Shown piece after piece: positions 35,228 through 43,464 of a stretch of 64,000 nucleotides of DNA. The position numbers were made by a program, and so were the translations under genes. Each line of letters starts with the position of its first letter. Positions within the stretch are counted from its first letter, which is position 1. The stretch is from an uncultured Lachnospiraceae bacterium (GTDB lineage: Bacteria; Bacillota; Clostridia; Lachnospirales; Lachnospiraceae): contig CACWLA010000002.1 in NCBI GenBank assembly GCA_902761665.1, positions 50,106-114,105 on the forward strand, given 5' to 3'. The notes below the pieces were generated by a model. It saw only the letters and a list, made by a program, of their open reading frames with translations, had not been told where the DNA came from and ran no database searches.

Positions 35228-35962
35228 ATGAGAAAAGTCGCACTGATCACGGGAAGCTCACGCGGCATCGGCCGCGCCGCAGCGGCGCGCCTTGCCCGCG
35301 AAGGCTACGCGGTCTGCATCAACTATATCGAAAGAGAAGACAAGGCAGAGGAACTGGTGCGTGAGCTCCGCAGAGAAGGCCATGACGCGATCGCGATTCA
35401 GGCAGACGTTGCCGATGGGGAGGCGGTCCGCGCGATGGCTGCGGCCTGCGAGAAGGCTTTCGGCCCCATCACCCTTCTCGTCAACAACGCCGGGATCGCC
35501 GGCCAGAGCGTGTTCCAGGACATTTCCGACGAAATGTGGAACCGCTACTTCGCCGTGAACATCGGCGGCATGCGCCACACGATCCAGGCGGTCCTGCCGC
35601 ATATGATCCATGAAAAGAACGGCTGCATCGTGAACATTTCTTCGATCTGGGGCAGCCACGGCGCTTCCTGCGAAGCCGCCTATTCCGCAACGAAGCACGC
35701 CATCATCGGGCTCACGCGTTCGCTTGCCATGGAACTTGCCCCTTCGGGTATCCGCGTGAACTGCGTCGCGCCCGGCGTCATCGATACCGACATGGTAAAA
35801 GTGCTGGGGGAGGAGACGCTGAAGGATCTGGCGGAGCAGACTCCCCTCGGACGCCTCGGCAAACCGGAGGACGTCGCGGCGGCAGTCGCATTCCTTGCTT
35901 CGGACGACGCCTCCTTCATCACCGGACAGGTGCTGGGCGTCGACGGCGGCTTCATCATCTGA
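35228..35962 (+). CDS. Short-chain dehydrogenase/reductase, FabG-like
   Basis: 244 residues, classical SDR. The cofactor motif is TGSSRGIG, followed by NNAGIAG, catalytic Ser in VNISSIWGS and the YSATK Tyr-Lys pair, and the C-terminal ITGQVLGVDGGF typical of FabG. Annotation as 3-oxoacyl-ACP reductase would be conventional. Beside a lyxose isomerase, a sugar or polyol oxidoreductase is as likely. Confidence 0.85.
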   Translation: MRKVALITGSSRGIGRAAAARLAREGYAVCINYIEREDKAEELVRELRREGHDAIAIQADVADGEAVRAMAAACEKAFGPITLLVNNAGIAGQSVFQDISDEMWNRYFAVNIGGMRHTIQAVLPHMIHEKNGCIVNISSIWGSHGASCEAAYSATKHAIIGLTRSLAMELAPSGIRVNCVAPGVIDTDMVKVLGEETLKDLAEQTPLGRLGKPEDVAAAVAFLASDDASFITGQVLGVDGGFII

Positions 35963-35971
35963 GGACAGAAA

Positions 35972-37186
35972 ATGAGTAAGACAAACGATAAACAGAAGAA
36001 ACTGATGATCCTCGGCGGCTCGCGCTACGCCCTGCCGGTGATCGAAGCGGCGCATAAGCTGGGCATTTATGTGATCACCTGCGACTACCTGCCGGACAAC
36101 TATGCCCACCGCTTTTCCGACGAATACTGCAACGTGAGCATCATCGACAAAGAGGCTACGCTCGAGGCGGCAAAGCGCCTGATGATCGACGGCATCGTGT
36201 CCTTTGCCTGCGACCCCGGCGTGGTGACGGCTGCTTACGTGGCAGAAAAGATGGGGCTTCCGAACGTCGGCCCCTACGAGTCGGTCTGCATCCTGCAGAA
36301 CAAGGGACGTTTCCGCAGTTTCCTTGCGGAGCATGGCTTTACCGTGCCGACGGCAAGGCAGTACGTAAGGGGCGACGAGGCCGACCCTTCGCTCTTTCAC
36401 TGGCCGGTGATCGTTAAGCCGACGGATTCCGCGGGCAGCAAGGGCGTGACCCGGGTGGACCGGCCGGAGGACCTTCCTGCCGCCGTCTCCCACGCCCTCG
36501 ATTTCTCTCACTGCGATGAGTTCATCGTGGAGGATTTCATAACGCAGAAAGGCTTTTCCTCGGATACGGACTGCTTTTCCGTTGACGGCGAGCTGCGCTT
36601 CGTTTCCTTCAACAACCAGCGCTTCGATCCGGACTGCGAGAACCCTTATGCTCCCGCGGGCTTCAGCTGGCCCTCGTCCATGAGCGAAGAACATCAGGAA
36701 GAACTGAAGAACGAACTCCAGCGGCTGCTGCGGCTCCTCGGCATGCGGACGGCGCTTTACAATATCGAATGCCGCGAAGGGACCGACGGAAAGGCGTATC
36801 TCATGGAGGTTTCGCCGCGCGGCGGCGGGAACCGTCTCGCAGAATGCCTGCGCCACGCGACCGGCGTCGATCTCATCGAGGCCGTCGTACGGGATGCAGT
36901 CGGCCTGCCGCTCGGCGACGTTTCGCAGAAGCCGTACCGCGGTCATTTCGCGGAGGTGATCCTGCACAGCGAAAAGCCGGGAATCTTCGAAAGCCTGGAG
37001 ACAGATCCCTCTCTTGCGGAGAATATCGTGGAACGGGATCTCTGGGTGGAACCGGGGGATGCAGTCGGCGGCTTCAGCGCCGCGAACGAATCCCTGGGAA
37101 CGCTGATCCTTTGCTTCGACAGCGAGGACCGGCTTGTGGAAGTGATGCAGAACGTGCGGAAATACGTGCATGTTAACGTGAAATGA
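35972..37186 (+). CDS. ATP-grasp ligase of unknown substrate
   Basis: 404 residues in the carbamoyl-phosphate-synthase-like ATP-grasp fold. The N-terminal preATP domain is KLMILGGSRYALPVIEAAHKLG. The ATP-grasp region has VIVKPTDSAGSKGV, the FIVEDF strand and the metal-binding YLMEVSPRGGGNR. It would join a carboxylate to an amine or thiol via an acyl-phosphate. The substrate is unknown. It is the last gene of the three-gene run and starts 9 bases after the SDR. Confidence 0.85.
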   Translation: MSKTNDKQKKLMILGGSRYALPVIEAAHKLGIYVITCDYLPDNYAHRFSDEYCNVSIIDKEATLEAAKRLMIDGIVSFACDPGVVTAAYVAEKMGLPNVGPYESVCILQNKGRFRSFLAEHGFTVPTARQYVRGDEADPSLFHWPVIVKPTDSAGSKGVTRVDRPEDLPAAVSHALDFSHCDEFIVEDFITQKGFSSDTDCFSVDGELRFVSFNNQRFDPDCENPYAPAGFSWPSSMSEEHQEELKNELQRLLRLLGMRTALYNIECREGTDGKAYLMEVSPRGGGNRLAECLRHATGVDLIEAVVRDAVGLPLGDVSQKPYRGHFAEVILHSEKPGIFESLETDPSLAENIVERDLWVEPGDAVGGFSAANESLGTLILCFDSEDRLVEVMQNVRKYVHVNVK

Positions 37187-37193
37187 CTTTTCA

Positions 37194-37226
37194 GGGCTTG
37201 ACAATTATTCGTCAAGCCCTTATATT
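37194..37226 (+). promoter_or_regulatory. Promoter embedded in a 9-bp inverted repeat, upstream of the APC permease
   Basis: GGGCTTGAC (37194-37202) and GTCAAGCCC (37211-37219) form a perfect inverted repeat with an 8-base spacer. TTGACA (37198-37203), 17 bases, TATATT (37221-37226) make a strong promoter overlapping it. The repeat may be an operator, or a terminator for the upstream ATP-grasp gene, or both. Confidence 0.7.
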
Positions 37227-37240
37227 CTGTTTCAGCAGAC

Positions 37241-37308
37241 AAAGATCAGACGGCGTGATGAAACGCCTAACGGTCTTTGCCTCTCATTTGTGCTTTTTCG
37301 AGAGGAGA
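37241..37308 (+). promoter_or_regulatory. Structured 5' leader that can mask the permease ribosome binding site
   Basis: First hairpin: CAAAGA with TCTTTG around an inner GGCG/CGCC. Second hairpin: CCTCTC (37280-37285) with GAGAGG (37300-37305), which covers the Shine-Dalgarno AGAGGAG. This is the layout of a translational riboswitch or thermosensor. I do not recognise a known aptamer class. Confidence 0.4.
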
Positions 37309-37314
37309 TTTTTC

Positions 37315-38814
37315 ATGGCAGCGAATCAGACCACTGAAATGAAACAGAATGAACCCGGCCTGCGCAAGCAGCTTTCACCGATGCACGTCTGGGCCATCGC
37401 CTTCGGCTGCGTGATCGGCTGGGGATCCTTCATCAACCCCGGCAAGAAATTCCTGCCGAATTCCGGCGTGGCCGGTACGGCGATCGCCATGTTCATGGGC
37501 GCGCTCGTGATGATGATCATCGCGTTCAGCTATGCCTACATGGTCCCGAAATATCCGAAGGCCGGCGGCGAGTTCACCTTCACCAAGATGTGCTTCGGCC
37601 GGACCTCGGCTTTTGTCTGCGGCTGGTTCCTGGTGGCGGCGTATCTCACCAACGTTCCGATGAATTCGACGGCCATCGGCCTGATCGTGGACGGTCTGGA
37701 CGGCGCGAAGGATATCCTGAAGTTCGGCTTCCACTATCAGATCGCCGGTTTCGACGTCTGGATGGGAGAGATGTTCTTCGCCATGGCGATCCTCGTCATT
37801 TTCGGAACGCTGAACATCATCGGCGTGAAGAAAGCCGGGATCGTACAGACCGTTCTGGCCTGCCTGCTGGCTGTTTCCGTACTCACGCTGACGGTGTCCG
37901 CCCTCGTTTCCAGCAAGACCAGCGTCGCCAACATGGCGCCCTGGTGGGGCTTTGCCAAGTCGGACGCGGTTGCCGCCTACACGAACGGCACGTTCACGAG
38001 CATTGACGAATTCGCGCACGGCGGGAGCCTCGGCATCACGTCGGCCATCCTGGCCACCTTTGCCATCGCACCCTGGGCTTACGTCGGCTTCGATACGATC
38101 CCGCAGGCGGCTGAGGAATTCAAGTTCTCCTACAAGAAGGTCAGCCTGATCATGATGGTTGCCATTCTGTTCGGCTGCTTCGTCTATACCGCGAACAACA
38201 CGATCGCAGCGGCTGCCCTTTCCAACTGGCCGGAGCTGATCGTCGAAGCGAAGTCCACGCCCTGGCTGCTGCTTGCGGCTGCGGAGATGCTGCTGGGTAC
38301 GCCCGGCAAGGTCCTCGTGGGCGTCGCGGTCTCCTGCGCAGTGCTTTCCGGCATCATGGGCTTCTATCTGGCCACGAGCCGGCTCATGTATTCCATGAGC
38401 CGCGACGGCTATCTTCCGCAGTGGTTCGGCAAAGTCGATCCGAAGTTCGGCACCCCGAAGAATGCCATGATCTTCTGCATCCTGATCTCCCTGTCCGGCC
38501 CGATCCTCGGCCGTGAAGCCCTGGGCTGGTTCGTGGACATGGCGGCCATCGGTGCCTCGATCGGTTACTTCTTCACCGCTGCAGCAACGCTCATTACCTT
38601 AAAACGTTTCGGCGATCAGAGGCCGTTCCTGAAGGCCATGGCGATCCTGGGCGTTGTCTTCTCGGTTGCCTTCATGATCCTGCAGCTGATCCCGATCCCG
38701 GGCCTTTCCGGCGTGCATTTCGGGAAGGAATCGTATATCATGCTGCTGATCTGGATCGCGATCGGCGCGGCTTTCTACTTCAGCCAGCGCAGCCATTTCG
38801 AAAATAACAAGTGA
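37315..38814 (+). CDS. APC-family amino acid/amine permease
   Basis: 499 residues with about 12 membrane helices in the amino acid-polyamine-organocation pattern. The first helix GCVIGWGSFINPGKKF carries the unwound substrate motif. Helix 6 lies near APWAYVGFDTIPQAAEEF, which is common in amine and ethanolamine-like permeases. The start at 37315 follows AGAGGAG; an earlier in-frame ATG at 37258 has no ribosome binding site. The next gene is a LicC-like fusion only 14 bases away, which makes a choline- or ethanolamine-type substrate plausible. That is an inference. Confidence 0.85.
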   Translation: MAANQTTEMKQNEPGLRKQLSPMHVWAIAFGCVIGWGSFINPGKKFLPNSGVAGTAIAMFMGALVMMIIAFSYAYMVPKYPKAGGEFTFTKMCFGRTSAFVCGWFLVAAYLTNVPMNSTAIGLIVDGLDGAKDILKFGFHYQIAGFDVWMGEMFFAMAILVIFGTLNIIGVKKAGIVQTVLACLLAVSVLTLTVSALVSSKTSVANMAPWWGFAKSDAVAAYTNGTFTSIDEFAHGGSLGITSAILATFAIAPWAYVGFDTIPQAAEEFKFSYKKVSLIMMVAILFGCFVYTANNTIAAAALSNWPELIVEAKSTPWLLLAAAEMLLGTPGKVLVGVAVSCAVLSGIMGFYLATSRLMYSMSRDGYLPQWFGKVDPKFGTPKNAMIFCILISLSGPILGREALGWFVDMAAIGASIGYFFTAAATLITLKRFGDQRPFLKAMAILGVVFSVAFMILQLIPIPGLSGVHFGKESYIMLLIWIAIGAAFYFSQRSHFENNK

Positions 38815-38828
38815 CGGAGCAGAGAAAC

Positions 38829-39722
38829 ATGGGAAATCTTTCTCGCAAGGAATTTGACGTACTGAACGCCATGCTCGGAACGAAGGAACGTCTGAGCCAG
38901 CGCAGGCTTGAAGAACTGACCGGCTACTCCCTGAGTACGGTAAACCGCACTGTCCGGGACCTCGCGGACAAGGGGCTGGTACAGGGCGGATCCGTGACGA
39001 ACCACGGGATCTCGGCCATGGAGCCGTACGCGGCAAAGCGGGCGGTCTTTGTTGCCGCCGGTTTCGGTTCCCGCATGGTGCCGGTGACCCTGAATACGCC
39101 GAAGCCGCTCGTCCGCGTGAACGGCAGGCGCATCATCGACGGACTGATCGATGCCTGCCTCGCGGCCGGGATCGATGAGATCTACATCGTTCGCGGCTAT
39201 CTTGCCGAACAGTTCGATCAGCTGCTGTACAAGTATCCGATGCTGCATTTCCTGGAGAACCCGGCTTACAATGACGCCAACAACATCTCCTCGGCGGTCT
39301 GCGCACGCTATCTCCTGCAGAATGCCTACGTGTTCGAGGCGGACCTGGTCATCAGCAACCCGTCCATCGTGACGAAGTACCACTACACCTCCGATTTCCT
39401 GGGCATCCGCATGGACCGCAGCGACGACTGGTGCTTCACCGTGAAGAACGGGATCATCACCGGACAGAAAGTCGGCGGCCTGGACGTCTACCAGGAGGTC
39501 GGGATCTCGTACTGGGACGGGGAAGCCGGGCGGAAACTGGCGGATGACCTGAAGACCGCCTATGAGATGCCCGGCGGCAAGGAACGCTATTGGGACCAGG
39601 TCCCCTTCAGCATCTTCCCGGAGCATTATCAGGTGGAAGTCCGTCCGTGCCTTGCGAGCGACATCATTGAAATCGACTCCTTCAAGGAACTGAAGGCGAT
39701 CGACAAGACATATGACATTTAA
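38829..39722 (+). CDS. Winged-helix domain fused to LicC-like nucleotidyltransferase
   Basis: 297 residues. Residues 1-70 form a winged helix-turn-helix (LSRKEFDVLNAML...LSQRRLEELTGYSLSTVNRTVRDL), typical of MarR/DNA-binding domains. Residues 76-297 are a nucleotidyltransferase with AAGFGSRMVPVTLNTPKPLVRVNG, resembling CTP:phosphocholine cytidylyltransferase LicC. The later YNDANNISS and FEADLVIS carry the expected metal and substrate contacts. The fusion suggests an enzyme that also regulates its own operon. The ATG at 38829 has GGAG eight bases upstream. Confidence 0.85.
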   Translation: MGNLSRKEFDVLNAMLGTKERLSQRRLEELTGYSLSTVNRTVRDLADKGLVQGGSVTNHGISAMEPYAAKRAVFVAAGFGSRMVPVTLNTPKPLVRVNGRRIIDGLIDACLAAGIDEIYIVRGYLAEQFDQLLYKYPMLHFLENPAYNDANNISSAVCARYLLQNAYVFEADLVISNPSIVTKYHYTSDFLGIRMDRSDDWCFTVKNGIITGQKVGGLDVYQEVGISYWDGEAGRKLADDLKTAYEMPGGKERYWDQVPFSIFPEHYQVEVRPCLASDIIEIDSFKELKAIDKTYDI

Positions 39723-39752
39723 ACTCTCTGGAATCGGATCCAGGGGAGGCAG

Positions 39753-39779
39753 AAAAGCCGGCCAAGCGCCGGCTTTTTG
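39753..39779 (+). terminator. Terminator after the LicC-like gene
   Basis: AAAAGCCGGC (39753-39762) pairs with GCCGGCTTTT (39768-39777), with a T-run at the end. Confidence 0.9.
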
Positions 39780-39788
39780 CTTGAATGC

Positions 39789-39817
39789 TTTACAAAAGAC
39801 GGGCATTCTGCTATAAT
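39789..39817 (+). promoter_or_regulatory. Promoter of the CapD-like gene
   Basis: TTTACA (39789-39794), 17-base spacer, TATAAT (39812-39817), 40 bases before the start codon. Confidence 0.88.
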
Positions 39818-39856
39818 TTAAATGTTATATTATGATAACCACAAGGACCTGACGAC

Positions 39857-41821
39857 ATGATCGAGTCATTTGGCAGCAAACTTTTCAAAGGCCGCTATAA
39901 TCGGAAATGGACACTGGCAGTGTTCGATCTGATCTGCTGCATTATCGTGGCCTTGTTTTATTATGAGCTGATCTACAAAGTCGCTATCGGCGCGGATCCC
40001 GAAGGAAGGAGAGCGTTCCTGCTGCAGCTGGGGCTCCAGACGGGGCTGATCCTCCTGCTGCGCACGTTCTTCGGCATCTACGGCAACATCTGGCGCTACG
40101 ACAATGCCAAGGCCTATCTGAAACTGGTCATTGCGGACGGCATCGCAACGAGCGTCACCTATGTGATCCTGCGGCTGACCGCCAGGGAACTGATCATCAG
40201 CAATTACCTCGGCGGAAGACAGGCCATCATCATCGGCACGCTGATCTGCCTGCTGGCCCTGTCAGCCCGCTTTGCCTACAGTGTCCTGTACAAGAAGTAC
40301 AACCGCCGCAGCCACGTTCAGGAAAAAACGCCGGTCGCGATCGTCGGCGCGGGACAGCTTGGCGCGCTGCTGGCGGAAGACCTGAAGGAAAACCCGAATT
40401 CCCGCTACAAACCGGCATTCTTCATCGATAAGGATGACAGCAAGGTCAATTACAGCCTGGCGGAATGCCGCGTTTTCTCCGAAAAGGCAGGGGATGAACA
40501 GATCCGGCTGCAGCATATCCGGGACGTGATCATCGCGATCTCCAAGGCGGATGCGGAGAAACTGAGCGAACTGTACCACCACTACACTGATCTGGGGTGC
40601 CGGGTCAGGGTGTACGATACCCTGGTCAGCGCGGAGAGTTCGCAGCAGCGCGAAAGGCCGGCGATCCGTGATTTCACGGTGGAAGACCTGCTGTTCCGCT
40701 CGCCGCTCAACGTGGAATCGGAAGAAAGCTTTGCCTACTACCGGGACAAGACCGTCATGGTCACGGGCGGCGGCGGTTCCATCGGTTCCGAACTCTGCCG
40801 GCAGCTCGTCAAGTGCCATCTGAAGAAACTGATCATTTTTGACATTTACGAAAACAATGCCTATGACATCCAGCAGGAACTGGTGCGCCGCTACGGCAGC
40901 AAACTGGATCTCGAAGTGGTCATCGGTTCGGTGCGGGATGAAGCCAGAGTGAACGCAGTCTGCAAGGAGTTCCGCCCGCAGGTGATCTTTCATGCCGCGG
41001 CGCACAAGCACGTGCCGCTCATGGAATACAGCGCCGGTGAGGCCGTCAAGAACAACGTCTGCGGCACCTACAACGTGGCAAATGCCGCGGAACTGTGCGG
41101 CGCCGAGAAATTCATCCTGATCTCCACGGACAAGGCGGTCAACCCGACGAACATCATGGGCGCCTCCAAGCGGATGTGCGAGATGATCGTGCAGAGCCGG
41201 ACGGACAGCCGGACGAGCTTTGCCGCCGTGCGTTTCGGGAACGTTCTGGGCTCCAACGGCTCAGTCATCCCGCTGTTCAAGAAACAGATCGCCGAAGGCG
41301 GACCGGTCACGATCACGGACAAGCGGATCGTGCGGTATTTCATGACGATTCCCGAAGCCTCCCAGCTGGTGATGCAGGCCGGCGCCATGGCAAAGAACGG
41401 CGAACTTTACGTGCTCGACATGGGCAAACCGGTCAAGATCTATGACCTTGCGAAGGACGTCATCCGCATGAGCGGCCTGGAACCCGACAAGGACATCGAG
41501 ATCCGCGAGATCGGCCTGAGGCCCGGTGAGAAGCTGTATGAAGAACTGCTGATGAAGTCGGAAACGCTGTCCAAGACCGAAAACGACATGATCTTCATCG
41601 AGAAGGATAAGCCTTACTCCCGCGCGGAAGTGGCTGAGAAGATGGAAGTCCTGCGCGCCGCGATCGACGATTACGACCTGGGCGGGAAGAGCATGAAGAA
41701 AGCGTTCAGGCAGGTGATCCCCACGTACCGGGAGGCTGCAGAAGTGAACCGGGAAGCGGAAAAAGCTCCCGAGATGAACGATGTTAATAAGGGAAACGGC
41801 TCAGACGAGAGCAAAGAATGA
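39857..41821 (+). CDS. Membrane-bound nucleotide-sugar 4,6-dehydratase, CapD/FlaA1-like
   Basis: 654 residues. Four N-terminal membrane helices (about 18-140) precede a CoA-binding-like Rossmann domain (VAIVGAGQLGALLAEDL). The catalytic SDR domain from about residue 290 has VTGGGGSIGSELCRQLV, STDKAVNPTNIMGASKR in place of the usual YxxxK, and LRPGEKLYEELL. The family dehydrates UDP-GlcNAc-like sugars for capsule or glycoprotein glycans on the inner membrane face. It has its own promoter and terminator, so it is probably monocistronic, next to a glycosyltransferase on the other strand. Confidence 0.9.
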   Translation: MIESFGSKLFKGRYNRKWTLAVFDLICCIIVALFYYELIYKVAIGADPEGRRAFLLQLGLQTGLILLLRTFFGIYGNIWRYDNAKAYLKLVIADGIATSVTYVILRLTARELIISNYLGGRQAIIIGTLICLLALSARFAYSVLYKKYNRRSHVQEKTPVAIVGAGQLGALLAEDLKENPNSRYKPAFFIDKDDSKVNYSLAECRVFSEKAGDEQIRLQHIRDVIIAISKADAEKLSELYHHYTDLGCRVRVYDTLVSAESSQQRERPAIRDFTVEDLLFRSPLNVESEESFAYYRDKTVMVTGGGGSIGSELCRQLVKCHLKKLIIFDIYENNAYDIQQELVRRYGSKLDLEVVIGSVRDEARVNAVCKEFRPQVIFHAAAHKHVPLMEYSAGEAVKNNVCGTYNVANAAELCGAEKFILISTDKAVNPTNIMGASKRMCEMIVQSRTDSRTSFAAVRFGNVLGSNGSVIPLFKKQIAEGGPVTITDKRIVRYFMTIPEASQLVMQAGAMAKNGELYVLDMGKPVKIYDLAKDVIRMSGLEPDKDIEIREIGLRPGEKLYEELLMKSETLSKTENDMIFIEKDKPYSRAEVAEKMEVLRAAIDDYDLGGKSMKKAFRQVIPTYREAAEVNREAEKAPEMNDVNKGNGSDESKE

Positions 41822-41837
41822 CAGGATAAAATGAACG

Positions 41838-41879
41838 GACCGCCCGGTGCTTCGCAAGCAAAGCACCGGGCGGTCTGTT
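41838..41879. terminator. Bidirectional terminator between CapD-like gene and glycosyltransferase
   Basis: GACCGCCCGGTGCTT (41838-41852) pairs with AAGCACCGGGCGGTC (41861-41875), a 15-bp stem between convergent genes. Confidence 0.9.
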
Positions 41880-41894
41880 TTCGTCAGCCGGAAC

Positions 41895-43271
41895 TCAGTC
41901 CAGGAAAAAGCGGCGGGCGGCTTCTTCGACGGTCGCCTCATCCACCTGCATCGAATCGTCCAGTCCGTCGAACGATGCGTTCCGGATGAAACTGCCGATC
42001 CGGTCCATCGTCTGACGGCGCCGGAGATTGAGCTGGTTCTGCAGATCGAGCAGCGCGGCGACCTGGCCGTAGAAGCTGCCGTCGTGCTTCTCATGCACAG
42101 GGCAGCGCCCTGCCCGGTAGTTTTCCAGTACGGTCTCATAGCGGCGTTCGGCGCCGACTACCGCATCACTCCAGGACAGGTACAGATGCTCCTGCGCACC
42201 GCGGCCGACTTTCTTCATGGCCTCCGGCTGTTTGAGAAGGCGGATCAGGCATTCGGCCATGGAACCGGCGTTTTCTTCAATGAGGAAACTGCTGACGCCG
42301 TCTTCGGAATCCTCGGCCGCGCAGCTGCCCCCAACCAGAACGCTCGGCAGGGCGCAGGCCGCGGCTTCCCGGACCACGAGGCCGTTGGTGTCGAAGGTGG
42401 AAGGGAAGAGGAAGAGATCCGCCCGGCAGTACCAGGCACGGACCTTTTCACGCTCGTAGACAGGATCTTCGAAGAAGACCCTGTCGGACAGCCCGAGGCT
42501 TTCGCTGTACTGAACGATCTCATCCCTGTCGATCCCGCCGCCGACGAAGACCATGCGGAAGTCACAGCCGGCTTCGCGCACCTTCTTCAGGGCGTCCAGG
42601 GTGATCCGCATGCCTTTGTACCACATCATGCGGCCGAGATATAAGAAGACGGGGACACCGTCCGGGAAGGAAAATTTTCCCGTAACATCTTCGACAAAAG
42701 ATTGTTCAACCCGCCCAAGAGGAAAATCGACACCGTTCGGCATGACAACGCATTCCCCTTCGAAACCGTTCTTCCGCAGATTCTCGCCGGCGCCGCGGCT
42801 TACGGTCCAGACTTCGTCGGAAGCACTGATGTTCGCGATGAGAAGTTTCAGCACGCTCTCCTGGAGCAGTTTCGAACGGATCGCATGCGCGATGTCAATG
42901 TCATATTTCGTGTGATAGGTCATGATGAGGGGGACGTGAAGTTCCGAGCGGAGCGTCCGCGCCAGCATCTGGCTCGTGAAGGGACAGTGGGAGTGCAGCA
43001 GGTCCGGCTTTCCGTCCTTCAGCTGACGTACCGCGTTCGCGTCAAAGGGAAGCCCCGTGCGGTAGCCGACCAGCTTCGATGTTTCAATACTGGGATAGCG
43101 GACCACCGGAAAAGGAAAGACACTGTCATCCGCATGCGGGACGAAGGGTACCGCGGCAACGGCCTTATGGCCGTGTACGGTGAGATACCGCCCGTAATTG
43201 GCGACGGCAGTGGCGACGCCGTCGATCTGCGGCGGAAAAGCGTCGTTAAGCAGTGCAACGGATAAAGACAT
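41895..43271 (-). CDS. Glycosyltransferase, GT4 family
   Basis: 458 residues with the two-Rossmann GT-B layout. The N-terminal domain starts LSVALLNDAFPPQIDGVATAV and contains SHCPFTSQMLARTL and TYHTKYD. The C-terminal domain has FLYLGRMMWYKGMRI and the nucleotide-sugar segment LFLFPSTFDTNGLVVREAAACALPSVL with the EX7E pattern. It resembles 1,2-diacylglycerol glucosyltransferases and mannosyltransferases. A C-terminal extension (about 400-458) is charged. The start at 43271 is taken because the family N-terminus begins there. Acceptor unknown. Confidence 0.88.
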   Translation of the reverse strand: MSLSVALLNDAFPPQIDGVATAVANYGRYLTVHGHKAVAAVPFVPHADDSVFPFPVVRYPSIETSKLVGYRTGLPFDANAVRQLKDGKPDLLHSHCPFTSQMLARTLRSELHVPLIMTYHTKYDIDIAHAIRSKLLQESVLKLLIANISASDEVWTVSRGAGENLRKNGFEGECVVMPNGVDFPLGRVEQSFVEDVTGKFSFPDGVPVFLYLGRMMWYKGMRITLDALKKVREAGCDFRMVFVGGGIDRDEIVQYSESLGLSDRVFFEDPVYEREKVRAWYCRADLFLFPSTFDTNGLVVREAAACALPSVLVGGSCAAEDSEDGVSSFLIEENAGSMAECLIRLLKQPEAMKKVGRGAQEHLYLSWSDAVVGAERRYETVLENYRAGRCPVHEKHDGSFYGQVAALLDLQNQLNLRRRQTMDRIGSFIRNASFDGLDDSMQVDEATVEEAARRFFLD

Positions 43272-43334
43272 GAATGACCTCCGGCCCGAAAGGATTCGGA
43301 CTTGGAACTGCGTCCTGCGGGCTTCAGGACTCCG

Positions 43335-43340
43335 ATTATA
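43335..43340 (-). promoter_or_regulatory. Candidate -10 box for the glycosyltransferase gene
   Basis: TATAAT on the minus strand 64 bases upstream of the start; no clear -35 box is visible at the right distance. Confidence 0.45.
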
Positions 43341-43363
43341 GCACACGCGCGCGGAAAAATCTC

Positions 43364-43393
43364 TTGTGCATCCGCGCTTTTTTATGGTATATT
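43364..43393 (+). promoter_or_regulatory. Candidate kup promoter
   Basis: TTGTGC (43364-43369), 18-base spacer, TATATT (43388-43393), 71 bases before the kup start. Confidence 0.6.
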
Positions 43394-43464
43394 TTTTCTG
43401 GACCCGGAGGCCGTGCCGCCCGGGATATGTACGGAACCATACAATCGTGAAAGGAGCGCTTCCC

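Noticed and set aside
37258-37314. Earlier ATG for the APC permease
   Set aside because: No ribosome binding site, and the extra residues do not resemble a permease N-terminus; the region forms leader hairpins instead.
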